Assembly (NCBI GenBank): GCA_015056905.1
Contig: SVFI01000011.1
Location: forward strand, 1-64,000
DNA length: 64,000 bases
Direction of reading: 5' to 3'
Source: Lachnospiraceae bacterium
GTDB taxonomy: Bacteria > Bacillota > Clostridia > Lachnospirales > Lachnospiraceae
This document shows positions 1 to 7,524 of this stretch, piece by piece. The position numbers and the translations under genes are program-made. The notes beneath the pieces were generated by a model, which was given only the letters and a program-made list of their open reading frames with translations, ran no database searches and was not told where the DNA came from. Numbering within the stretch: the first letter of the stretch is position 1; each line of letters starts with the position of its first letter.

Positions 1-98
1 TCCTTTTTTAGACTAGTGCTTTTGGGCTGAATTGTCAAGGGGAGTTTTAGTTATATTATTTGCTTGATACTAATTATCCTATCTACTTAAATTTTCAT

Positions 99-272
99 GC
101 GGGGTATGGAAGCTTGTTTTCTGTCTGCCATACCCCGGTCGCCACTGTTTTCAGCGGTTTTCGACGATATTTTCTCGCTGCCGGGGTATGGACGAGAGAA
201 ATCTAACCTCCACTGCCCCGAAATCGTAAAAACGGGGTACCGGAAATCAACCAAGGACTCCTATACCCCGCC
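99..272. repeat. Cluster of inverted GGGGTATGG motifs
   Basis: Five copies of a G-rich nonamer occur in alternating orientation: GGGGTATGG near 101 and 183, a variant GGGGTACCGG near 235, and the complement (CCATACCCC, CTATACCCC) near 128 and 261. The copies at 101 and 128 can pair as a hairpin with a 17-base loop. An open frame of 66 codons runs through the stretch but has no ribosome binding site and I do not call it a gene. The arrangement resembles REP/BIME-type intergenic repeats. Apart from this cluster and the adjacent tandem repeat, I see nothing in the first 374 bases. Confidence 0.55.
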
Positions 273-387
273 ACCTTATTCTTCTGACAAACAATAACAC
301 CGACTTGTTCTTCTGACTAACGATAACGCCGACTTGTTCTTCTGACTAACGATAACGCCGACTTATTCTTCTGACTAACGATAACAC
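272..387. repeat. Tandem repeat, four copies of 29 bp
   Basis: Four head-to-tail 29-base units begin at 272, 301, 330 and 359. Units two and three are identical; the first differs at several positions and the fourth at two. There are no spacers, so this is not a CRISPR array. The last unit runs into the 3' end of the HAD phosphatase gene and supplies its final codons (Tyr-Arg-stop), so the repeat probably expanded outward from the gene end. Confidence 0.85.
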
Positions 388-980
388 AGCATCTCTTCCA
401 TCTTCCCGCGCACTTCTTCATAAGTCGTAAACTGTATCACTGCAAAGCCCTCACGCACGGCCGCCTCGCAGTTGACCGCACGGTCATCGATGAACAGACA
501 TTCCTCCGACTTTAAATTATAATCCGAAAGAAACTTGCGGTAGATATCAGCGTCCGGTTTTATCATACCGATTTTGTAGGACAAAATACCACCGTCCATA
601 TACTTCAGAAATTTCATCTGGTCCGCACATTCCCGTGCAACCTTTGACGGATAATTTGACAGATAATACGTTTTATATCCCTTGGCATGAAGCTCCTCTA
701 TCCACGGTATCGTTTCCGCGCGCTCACGGATAATACCACTGAAATTTTCATATACCTTGCGAAGCTCGCGCTCGATTCCGGGATCCTGCGCAATGAACAG
801 CCCAAGCAGCTCATCCTCCGACACACGTCCGATGTCTCCGAGGTCCCACAATTCATTTTCCGCTGTCGCCCGACAGATTCTTTCGGTCACTTCCTCCGAA
901 AAACCAAATCCGGCAAAAAACTCTTTGTAACAAAAATCCACGCACACATTTCCGATGTCAAAAACAATGTTTTTAATCAT
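375..980 (-). CDS. HAD-superfamily (subfamily IA) sugar-phosphatase-like hydrolase
   Basis: A 201-residue haloacid-dehalogenase hydrolase, expected to be a cytosolic magnesium-dependent phosphatase acting on a small phosphorylated metabolite. Motif I is FDIGNVCVDF at residues 7-16, with Asn in place of the usual second Gly/Asp; the same DxGNV form occurs in YihX-type glucose-1-phosphate phosphatases. Motif II is the LSN segment, motif III is Lys in IKPD, and motif IV is FIDDR. The cap region lies between motifs I and II. The gene stands alone, with a weak ribosome binding site. Its last codons lie in a 29-bp tandem repeat. The substrate cannot be read from sequence. Confidence 0.85.
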   Translation of the reverse strand: MIKNIVFDIGNVCVDFCYKEFFAGFGFSEEVTERICRATAENELWDLGDIGRVSEDELLGLFIAQDPGIERELRKVYENFSGIIRERAETIPWIEELHAKGYKTYYLSNYPSKVARECADQMKFLKYMDGGILSYKIGMIKPDADIYRKFLSDYNLKSEECLFIDDRAVNCEAAVREGFAVIQFTTYEEVRGKMEEMLCYR

Positions 981-1089
981 AATCTTTTATAATCCTATCC
1001 TCTTCATTCTTCGATTATCCTATCACATTCATTAACCCTGATGCAACCTTCCAAAACATCCTTTACACCCATGTGCAACCATTTTACTC

Positions 1090-1118
1090 TCGACACAAGC
1101 GCTTTGCCATGTTAGAAT
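1090..1118 (+). promoter_or_regulatory. Sigma-A-type promoter
   Basis: TCGACA at 1090-1095 and TAGAAT at 1113-1118 are separated by 17 bases and lie 36 bases before the start codon of the small membrane protein gene. Each element is one base off consensus. Confidence 0.6.
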
Positions 1119-1153
1119 AGTAAAGTACAAAAAATTCTTAGGAGGAGATACTT

Positions 1154-1546
1154 ATGACAACAGATTATTCAAGCATGATGGATCCTGCAGCAGTAGGCGC
1201 AATGGCAGGTGCAATGATGATTTATTACATTCTTGTTCTTGCAATCGGTATCGTAGCCATTATCGGTATGTGGAAGATGTTCTCTAAAGCGGGCAAACCG
1301 GGCTGGGGAGCAATTATCCCATTCTACAACATGTACTGCCTGTTTGACATCGCATGGGGCAACGGATGGATGTTCCTTCTTACACTCATTCCTTGTGTAG
1401 GATTCGTATTCCAGATTATCCTTTTCTTCAAACTTGCAAGCGCATTCGGCAAGGGTGCTGGTTTCGGTTTCGGACTTCTGTTCTTAACACCTATTTTCTA
1501 CATGATTCTCGGCTTCGGCGATGCAGACTATGTAGGTCCACAGTAA
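1154..1546 (+). CDS. DUF5684-type small integral membrane protein
   Basis: A 130-residue protein with about three to four hydrophobic helices and the signature GKPGWGAIIPFYN after the first helix, then WGNGW, both typical of the family I know as DUF5684. Members are sometimes annotated as signal-peptidase-I-like, but no Ser/Lys dyad is visible, so I assign no enzyme activity. A strong AGGAGG site precedes the ATG. The gene is monocistronic, with its own promoter upstream and an intrinsic terminator 18 bases after the stop. Function unknown. Confidence 0.8.
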   Translation: MTTDYSSMMDPAAVGAMAGAMMIYYILVLAIGIVAIIGMWKMFSKAGKPGWGAIIPFYNMYCLFDIAWGNGWMFLLTLIPCVGFVFQIILFFKLASAFGKGAGFGFGLLFLTPIFYMILGFGDADYVGPQ

Positions 1547-1563
1547 GATTTATCTTGCAACAT

Positions 1564-1600
1564 ATAGCAACAGGTTCGATGAGCCTGTTGCTATTTTTTT
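1564..1600 (+). terminator. Intrinsic terminator
   Basis: A perfect 10-bp stem (TAGCAACAGG pairing with CCTGTTGCTA), a nine-base loop and a run of seven T follow the DUF5684-type gene. Confidence 0.9.
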
Positions 1601-1671
1601 GATTTTCTTTTTCCTTAAGAAATTTCATATATTTTTAAAAAAGGAAACACATTTTCGTCACACTTTCGGTC

Positions 1672-1803
1672 TATACTACAACTATCAGAACGAAGCACCC
1701 CCTCAAGCTTCTTCTGATACGTGTTTCAACTCTTTATATTTTTTCATGAATCCCTCATAAGAAAAAAGAAGCGGTTCCCCTTTTCGGGAACCGTTTCTTT
1801 TTG
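1672..1803 (+). ncRNA. Candidate small RNA with C-rich loop
   Basis: A TATACT -10 element at 1672-1677 is followed, where transcription would begin, by a hairpin at 1683-1719. It has an 8-bp and a 5-bp helix separated by one unpaired C and a loop ACCCCCTCAA. A bidirectional terminator closes the unit at 1762-1803, giving a putative RNA of about 120 nt on the + strand. C-rich loops complementary to Shine-Dalgarno sequences are known in Firmicutes regulatory RNAs. No good -35 element is visible, so this is a proposal. Nothing else is seen between 1601 and 1821. Confidence 0.35.
1762..1803. terminator. Bidirectional intrinsic terminator
   Basis: A stem GCGGTTCCC/GGGAACCGT, extended by flanking A and T runs on both sides around a TTTTC-type loop, can terminate the amino acid ABC operon on the minus strand and any + strand transcript from 1680. 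Confidence 0.85.
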
Positions 1804-1821
1804 TCTTCTATCATATAAAAA

Positions 1822-2583
1822 CTAATATACCGATTCAATCTTTCCGATAAATTCGCGGATACGCTCATTTTCGGAATGAAAAATCTCATCCGGTGTTCCT
1901 TCCTGCACCACAACACCGTTTTCCATGAAAATAATACGGTCAGACAGTTCTTTTGCGAACTGCATTTCGTGCGTAACAATAATCATCGTCATCTTTTCTT
2001 TTGCAAGCTCCTTGATAACCTTCAGCACCTCTCCCGTAAGCTCCGGATCAAGCGCGCTGGTCGGCTCATCGAAGAAGAGGATTTTCGGTTGCAATGCAAG
2101 TGCACGTGCAATAGAAACTCTCTGCTGCTGTCCTCCGGAAAGCTGATACGGATATGCTTTCCCTTTCTCGGAAAGTCCGAGCTGTTCAAGAAGTTTGAGC
2201 GCCCTCTCCTTTGCCTCCTCCTTCGGAACCTTATCTACCGTCACAGGTGCATCCATGATGTTTTTAAGTACATTGTAATGCGGGAAAAGATTAAAATTCT
2301 GGAACACAAGTCCGAAAAAGCGGCGTATTTTTTTCAGTTCCGTCTTTGACGCATACACACTCTTTCCATTTACACTCTTAGCTGCGTTCTGTCCCATATA
2401 GAGAAGTTCTCCGTCATCCATCGTCTCAAGAAGTGTGGCGCATCGGAGAATCGTTGATTTTCCCGAACCGGACGGTCCGATAATGGATACAACCTCCCCT
2501 TCTTTTACGGAGAGCGAAAAATCTTTAATAACTTCCAAATCGCCGAACGATTTTTTCATATGATTTATTTCAAGCAAATTCAT
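1822..2583 (-). CDS. Polar amino acid ABC importer, ATP-binding subunit
   Basis: A 253-residue ATPase of the GlnQ/HisP type that powers uptake of a polar amino acid through the adjacent permease. Walker A is GPSGSGKST at 36-44, the Q-loop lies in LVFQN, the ABC signature is LSGGQQQR, Walker B is ILFFDEPTSALDP, and the switch His is in IVTHEM. Length and motifs are complete. It is the last gene of a three-gene operon: binding protein, permease, ATPase. It starts 12 bases after the permease stop and ends in a strong terminator. Specificity is not predictable from the ATPase. Confidence 0.95.
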   Translation of the reverse strand: MNLLEINHMKKSFGDLEVIKDFSLSVKEGEVVSIIGPSGSGKSTILRCATLLETMDDGELLYMGQNAAKSVNGKSVYASKTELKKIRRFFGLVFQNFNLFPHYNVLKNIMDAPVTVDKVPKEEAKERALKLLEQLGLSEKGKAYPYQLSGGQQQRVSIARALALQPKILFFDEPTSALDPELTGEVLKVIKELAKEKMTMIIVTHEMQFAKELSDRIIFMENGVVVQEGTPDEIFHSENERIREFIGKIESVY

Positions 2584-2595
2584 CTTCGCACCTCC

Positions 2596-3246
2596 CTATC
2601 TGTAATATCCGAGTTTCTTTTCTATTAAATCCATCACAAAGGCAACAAGCAGATTGAACACATAATAGAACACTCCTGCAACCATGAGCGGCATCACCGT
2701 CGTCTGTGCAGATGCAATCTGCTTCGCGATTGTGAACATTTCCGCCACGGTAAGAACAAACGCAAGCGAGGTGTCTTTCACAAGCGTAATCACTTCATTT
2801 GTCACCGGCGGAAGAATACGCTTGATGACCTGTGGAAGAATAATCTTAAAAAATGTCTGTGCCTTGGAAAAACCAAGTACCTGCGCCGCCTCGTGCTGTC
2901 CCACCGGAATCGCCTGTATTCCCGCGCGGTAAATCTCAGCAAAATAAGCCGCGTAATTGAGTACAAATCCTAAAATAAGCGCCACCATCCGGTATCCTGC
3001 GCCAAGACGGATTCCAAACACATAATACGGAGCAAAGTACACAACAATAAGCTGCAACATAAGAGGCGTCCCGCGCATAATTGATATGTATATTTTAGAA
3101 ACGGTCCGAACGAATCCGTTCTTCGCCATTCTTCCGAACGCAATTATAAGACCGAGCGGAAGTGAAAATAACAGTGTCAGGAAAAAAATTTCTCCCGTGA
3201 CAATCATTCCTGCTCCCAGCTGTTTCAGCATTGTTATTAAATCCAT
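2596..3246 (-). CDS. Polar amino acid ABC importer, permease
   Basis: A 216-residue HisM/GlnP-type membrane subunit with about five transmembrane helices. The cytoplasmic coupling loop is visible as QHEAAQVLGFSKAQTFFKIILPQ, split here into the EAA-like motif (EAAQVLG) and the following IILPQ. It forms the translocation path, probably as a homodimer because no second permease is present. It lies between the binding-protein and ATPase genes on the same strand, with a strong TCCTCC-complement ribosome site. Confidence 0.94.
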   Translation of the reverse strand: MDLITMLKQLGAGMIVTGEIFFLTLLFSLPLGLIIAFGRMAKNGFVRTVSKIYISIMRGTPLMLQLIVVYFAPYYVFGIRLGAGYRMVALILGFVLNYAAYFAEIYRAGIQAIPVGQHEAAQVLGFSKAQTFFKIILPQVIKRILPPVTNEVITLVKDTSLAFVLTVAEMFTIAKQIASAQTTVMPLMVAGVFYYVFNLLVAFVMDLIEKKLGYYR

Positions 3247-3280
3247 GTGTTCCTCCTTCTTAAGTCAGCACAACAGTAAG

Positions 3281-3304
3281 AAGGTGCCTTTTAAAAGACA
3301 CCTT
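3281..3304 (-). promoter_or_regulatory. Intercistronic hairpin in the ABC importer operon
   Basis: A nearly perfect 24-base palindrome (AAGGTG...CACCTT, with a TTTTAAAA core) lies between the binding-protein stop and the permease start and has no T-run. Such hairpins commonly protect the upstream mRNA or attenuate readthrough, giving more binding protein than permease. Confidence 0.6.
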
Positions 3305-3315
3305 CCTCTCATCTC

Positions 3316-4152
3316 TTATTCCGCATCCTTTGAGAGACATACTACATCGCTAAGTCCCCACTCTTCTGCGATTGCTGCAAAAGTTCCGTCCTCAAGCATT
3401 TCAAACAATGTGTTCTGTACCTGGTCTCTTAACGCTTCGTTTCCGAGAAGGAATCCAACACCATACTGTTCTGTTGATAAATATTCATCGAGAATAACAA
3501 ATTTACCGGCTTCTCTTTCTGCCATCTGATAATTCGCAACACCGATATCCATCGCAACCGCATCAACAGCTCCTGCCTCTAAATCCATGAATGCTGTATT
3601 GTAATCAGCAAACTGATTCAAAGATGCAAAACTATTTGTTAATGTTGCGTTCTCTTCTTCATTCAAAGCTGCAAGAGCAGATGAATCTGCCTGTACCGCA
3701 ACCACTTTTCCCGCAAGGTCAGCCTGTGATGCGATTCCTGCATCTGTTGCCACTACGAATACCTGACTGTTATCCACATACGGCACAGACCATGTATACG
3801 CATCTTCACGTCCGTTAATAGTAAAACCGTTCCAAATACAATCAATGGAACCTGATGACAATTCCATATCCTTTGTATCCCAGTTGATTGGCTGTTTCAC
3901 AAGCTCCCAACCGTTTCTGTCGCACACTTCCTGTGCAAGGGAAAGGTCAAATCCTACATATTCTCCGTTGTCATCCATATATCCGTATGGTGGGAATTCT
4001 GCATCAAAACCAACTGTAAACGTAGTTCTGTCTTCTTCCGATGTTGAAGGTACCGATACCGCACCTTTCGACGAACCGTCATCTCCACCGCAACCTGTCA
4101 GCATAGCTGTCATCATCACGCTGCATAATAATACTGCAAGTAATTTTTTCAT
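3316..4152 (-). CDS. Amino acid ABC importer, substrate-binding lipoprotein
   Basis: A 278-residue family-3 solute-binding protein. A lipoprotein signal ends in LTGCGG, so the mature protein is membrane-anchored through that Cys. The mature part carries the family hallmarks FTVGFDAEFPPYGY and GFDLSLAQEV near its start, and a C-terminal GVGFLLGNE segment resembling the ligand-closing lobe. It captures a polar amino acid outside the cell for the permease and ATPase encoded next. It is first in the operon, with ribosome site GAGGAGG. The ligand is not determinable. Confidence 0.94.
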   Translation of the reverse strand: MKKLLAVLLCSVMMTAMLTGCGGDDGSSKGAVSVPSTSEEDRTTFTVGFDAEFPPYGYMDDNGEYVGFDLSLAQEVCDRNGWELVKQPINWDTKDMELSSGSIDCIWNGFTINGREDAYTWSVPYVDNSQVFVVATDAGIASQADLAGKVVAVQADSSALAALNEEENATLTNSFASLNQFADYNTAFMDLEAGAVDAVAMDIGVANYQMAEREAGKFVILDEYLSTEQYGVGFLLGNEALRDQVQNTLFEMLEDGTFAAIAEEWGLSDVVCLSKDAE

Positions 4153-4231
4153 AATAGTCCTCCTCTTTTCTGCTTTAGCAGACTAAATTCAAATACGCTG
4201 TAATGTTATCACGACAATCCTCTCGTGTCAA

Positions 4232-5443
4232 TTATCCTTTTTTCAAAGAAGTAGTTTTCTCCTCATAATCCGATACAAGTTTTAAAATTTCTTTGGCATA
4301 TTGCGGATATTCTCCCACCAGCTCTCGCACCTGCTGCTGTGCCTTCTCCGCATTCTCCGTGTTAAACTCCATCTGCTTACGCAGCTTTTGCCTTCTTGTA
4401 ATCAACGAGTGGCGCACCTCCACCATTTCTTTCGGATTCAGGATTGCCTCCGTCTGACGGAGCCAGATTAAAGGATCGTGAAGCCTGTACCTTCTGAGAA
4501 TCTGTACAAGCTGCTCCTGACTGAAGGTCAGTTCCTTCATTGCCTCCTTCATCTTGGCGCGTTCTTCCTTTTCGGACTGATACTTTTCCCACATAATACC
4601 CAGTTCCTTTGCGGAAGTGATTCCGAATTTCATATACAGATAATCCAAAAGATTCGTATTGTTCACATAACGGATTTTGACACGGTTCTGTAATAAAATC
4701 ACTTTGTTCAAGCTGTTGGAAGAACGTTTCTTTTCACTTGCCGCATCCAGATATTTCATGTACATGGCGGTCAGCGCAATGGCTGCAACAGACGCTGTCA
4801 GTGCATAGCCGATCTGCGTCTTCATCTCAAGTACAAACTGCATAAAGACAAGCATCCCCATGCACGCAAACAATGCCACGGTACAAATCAGCGCCATTCC
4901 TCTTAAATTTTCCATCGCCGCCGTTGCTTCCTGCTTACGGAACAGACAAGCCTGCTTTTCATTTTCAAGTCGTGTCAAATCGCTTCGGATGGCCTGCTGG
5001 TATTCTTCGGCCTCACGAAGCTTTCGCACGCCCTCGTCCGTGTCATCCTCCAGCCGCTCCATCTTCGCAAAATCCGCATCGCTGAGCCGTTCCTTTTTTT
5101 CTTCGTATCTGTTTTTATCCACTTCCAAAAGATGAATTGCCTTCGCATGCTCCAACAGGCTTTCTTTATCCTCTCCCGCAATAAACTCAAGGTCTTCCAT
5201 ATCCTGCAGATAGCGATTCACCGTGTTGTACTCGCTTTTGTAGGACTCTATCTGCCCCTCTGCATCCGCAATCTGCTCCAGCAGACTAATCACATAGCGC
5301 TCTCTGTCACCGGAATCTCTCATATTGACCCGATCTTTGGTCACCAGATAAGATTCGTCCGAGACCGCCAGTTCCTCTTCTACCAGTTCGTCTACATTTT
5401 TGTACTTTTTGGCCCGCTTAAACCATGTTTCCCAAAATTTCAT
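4232..5443 (-). CDS. Coiled-coil protein with a central pair of membrane helices
   Basis: A 403-residue protein of unknown function, last gene of the four-gene cluster. Residues 45-180 are strongly heptad-like and charged (coiled coil). Two hydrophobic helices follow at about 183-204 and 211-232 with a short loop, and a second coiled coil fills about 240-400. Both coiled coils would lie on the same side of the membrane, probably cytoplasmic, judging by the Lys/Arg-rich flank (EKKR). The gene begins two bases after the preceding stop, which implies translational coupling. It may be the membrane anchor of the assembly inferred for this cluster. I recognise no catalytic motif. Confidence 0.8.
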   Translation of the reverse strand: MKFWETWFKRAKKYKNVDELVEEELAVSDESYLVTKDRVNMRDSGDRERYVISLLEQIADAEGQIESYKSEYNTVNRYLQDMEDLEFIAGEDKESLLEHAKAIHLLEVDKNRYEEKKERLSDADFAKMERLEDDTDEGVRKLREAEEYQQAIRSDLTRLENEKQACLFRKQEATAAMENLRGMALICTVALFACMGMLVFMQFVLEMKTQIGYALTASVAAIALTAMYMKYLDAASEKKRSSNSLNKVILLQNRVKIRYVNNTNLLDYLYMKFGITSAKELGIMWEKYQSEKEERAKMKEAMKELTFSQEQLVQILRRYRLHDPLIWLRQTEAILNPKEMVEVRHSLITRRQKLRKQMEFNTENAEKAQQQVRELVGEYPQYAKEILKLVSDYEEKTTSLKKG

Positions 5444-5445
5444 AT

Positions 5446-6225
5446 TTACTCCAATACCATCCGACAGAACTCTTCTTTCAATTCTTCCGGTTCTGCCATG
5501 TTATATTTGTTTATCATTATCTGCTGCGCATATTCCTTTGCCGCTTCATACTCCCGCTCAACATCGACCGAAAGGTCATAAAACTCCTCATGACCGGATA
5601 ACCACGCCATATATTGCGATTTTGACATCATGAATCTCATGCATAACAGATATCTTCCCCGCACCTGCCTCTGTTCCAGGAAATGACAACTCTTATCAAA
5701 ACAATACGCTGCTGTCTTATATTGAAACATCATAACCGCCACTTTGCCGAGACTGTCATAAACCTCTGCCATAAATGCATTATCCGTCCTGACATCCTCC
5801 CTCAAAAGCAGGTTTCGGTATGCTTTCTGCGCTTTGTAATATTGCTTTTGCTGCGCGTACATATCTCCCTGTTTCTTCAGCCTTTCCGTCAGCGGAAGCG
5901 TTGCATTTTCTTTCATACGCCCCTCAATGATGCGTCGCTGTTCCTTTTCAAGATATCCCGCATGGTCAAGTATCAATCCGCAGAATGCGTGAAGCGCTCC
6001 GCCGTATCGCATCATCTGTCGCAGTTCGTTCGCCAAAGTTGCAAGTGCCAGTTCCTGTTCCACAAAGTCAGCCAGCCCTTCCCTCATGAACCCATCATCC
6101 AGCAAGTCTGCATTATCACATATATAATAACAGAGTTCCTCTATCGTATAAACCCGCAAATGCTCTGCCTCTACACAATATGGAGTTGTTGCTTTTTTTC
6201 CTATACAGACAAACAGCTTACTCAT
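5446..6225 (-). CDS. Helical-repeat (TPR-like) protein of the 4.2-11.1 kb cluster
   Basis: A 259-residue cytosolic protein without signal or membrane helix. Its N-terminus reads as a short domain (VYTIEELCYYICDNADLL). From about residue 110 it shows two or three TPR-like helix pairs, for example DMYAQQKQYYKAQKAYRNLL and the following VYDSLGKVAVMMFQYKTAA, which carry the small/large residue spacing of TPRs. Its ATG overlaps the upstream stop (ATGA), so translation is coupled to the actin-like gene. I infer an adaptor role; the function is unknown. A DUF5716-linked family assignment needs a profile search. Confidence 0.75.
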   Translation of the reverse strand: MSKLFVCIGKKATTPYCVEAEHLRVYTIEELCYYICDNADLLDDGFMREGLADFVEQELALATLANELRQMMRYGGALHAFCGLILDHAGYLEKEQRRIIEGRMKENATLPLTERLKKQGDMYAQQKQYYKAQKAYRNLLLREDVRTDNAFMAEVYDSLGKVAVMMFQYKTAAYCFDKSCHFLEQRQVRGRYLLCMRFMMSKSQYMAWLSGHEEFYDLSVDVEREYEAAKEYAQQIMINKYNMAEPEELKEEFCRMVLE

Positions 6226-7523
6226 TGCTTTCCTTTCTCGCCCAGCACCAAATCATAGGTCATACCAATCGGTAATTTATCATATATCTCACCGAACCCT
6301 TCATCCTTAACACAGACAAAAAGGTTCGTTCCGTCTTGCATTTCTGCCGTAAGTGACATACGGAAGCTTCGAAACGGCCGTTCAGGCATTGTCGGTAAAC
6401 AAAGTGTCTCCTTATACGCACCCGAGCCGTCAATCGGCGTTATCAAAAGTTCTATCGTCTCAGCATCCTCCATCATGAAAACCGTCTCCGCCTTGGCCTC
6501 ATACCAGTTCGTCCCAGCATCCAAAAGCGGTACATACTCCTCCTGTCCGTCACGCCACATTGCAATGCCGACATTGTAACGAAGCATATCTTTTCCAAAG
6601 AAAATAAACTGCTGCGCCGCCTCATCCTGCCATACGCGCATCCCCGCACTGTAACAGGCGCCTTTTCCGAAAAGATTGTTTCCTGCAAATACTTTACGAT
6701 TTCTGCACAGCACTTTCAGGCTCTCTTTATACCACTCACCGCCAAAGCCCTCTCCTATCAGATAAAGAGCCGTGACAATCCTTCCTTTGGTAAACTGTTC
6801 CGCATACGCCTTCAGCAAAAGATCCAGTTCCTCCAGCTTCCGGTCGTGCTCACGAATGGAAGCGTAATGCTTTTTCTTTACAATCCCGGTTACATATTCC
6901 TTTTCCACCGTCGTGACAACAGGTCTGGTCTTATGATTCATAACGATACGATACGAAATCAGCGTCTCGCCGGTCAAATCAAACACCCCCGACTCATAAC
7001 CGAGAAGCCGCTGTGGCTGATGCACAAGATACGAAAACAGACTGTCCTCATGGCTCTGTAAAAAAATGCGCTCCGCCTCTATCGGCAGTCCTTCCGTAAG
7101 CTCATGCGCACACTCTCTGGCGCGTTCACACCACGGCTCAGCCGTCAATACCATTGCACGTATATGCACCGGTTCTTCATACATCTCTTCCAACCGCTGC
7201 AACGTCCATTGGAGTGTCCGTGCCAAAAAAAGATTACAAAGCTTTGTCACACGGTATTCCGTCTTTTCAATTATGACCGTCTCCTGCTCTCCCAGAAGCC
7301 TCCACAGATGTTCCACGAGATATCCCTCTCCGGAAACCCCTTTTTTTACCGCTTCCTTTCCGCAGAACCACTGATTTACCCCTGCCCTTTTACATAGGGC
7401 CGTCTCAATGTTTCCGCTCTCCTTTCGTGACGGAAACTGCAATGTCTCCGGCTCTGCACCTTCTGCGGCATAGGAAATCTGTGCATAATATTCATTTATG
7501 TCGTATCCGATTACTATATCCAC
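6222..7523 (-). CDS. Actin/Hsp70-fold-like protein (DUF5716-type, from memory)
   Basis: I choose the GTG at 7523 (433 residues), which has GGAG nine bases upstream and begins one base after the previous stop; a TTG at 7538 is the alternative. The layout fits the actin/Hsp70 ATPase fold: a phosphate-1-like strand at the extreme N-terminus (VIGYDIN), a phosphate-2-like DLTGET at 182-187 (compare DLGGGT), and an adenosine-like Gly cluster IGEGFGGEW at 256-264 followed by FGKGACYSA. The first motif lacks the usual Gly-Thr/Ser, so ATP may be bound without being efficiently hydrolysed. It is coupled to the giant repeat protein upstream and the TPR-like gene downstream. The fold call is inference from motif order. 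Confidence 0.65.
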   Translation of the reverse strand: MDIVIGYDINEYYAQISYAAEGAEPETLQFPSRKESGNIETALCKRAGVNQWFCGKEAVKKGVSGEGYLVEHLWRLLGEQETVIIEKTEYRVTKLCNLFLARTLQWTLQRLEEMYEEPVHIRAMVLTAEPWCERARECAHELTEGLPIEAERIFLQSHEDSLFSYLVHQPQRLLGYESGVFDLTGETLISYRIVMNHKTRPVVTTVEKEYVTGIVKKKHYASIREHDRKLEELDLLLKAYAEQFTKGRIVTALYLIGEGFGGEWYKESLKVLCRNRKVFAGNNLFGKGACYSAGMRVWQDEAAQQFIFFGKDMLRYNVGIAMWRDGQEEYVPLLDAGTNWYEAKAETVFMMEDAETIELLITPIDGSGAYKETLCLPTMPERPFRSFRMSLTAEMQDGTNLFVCVKDEGFGEIYDKLPIGMTYDLVLGEKGKQ

Positions 7524-7524
7524 A

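Noticed and set aside
97..297. 66-codon open frame at the window start
   Set aside because: No ribosome site, runs through inverted repeats and codon use is unlike neighbouring genes.
272..387. CRISPR-like array of 29-base units
   Set aside because: The units are directly adjacent with no spacers, and no cas gene is in the window.
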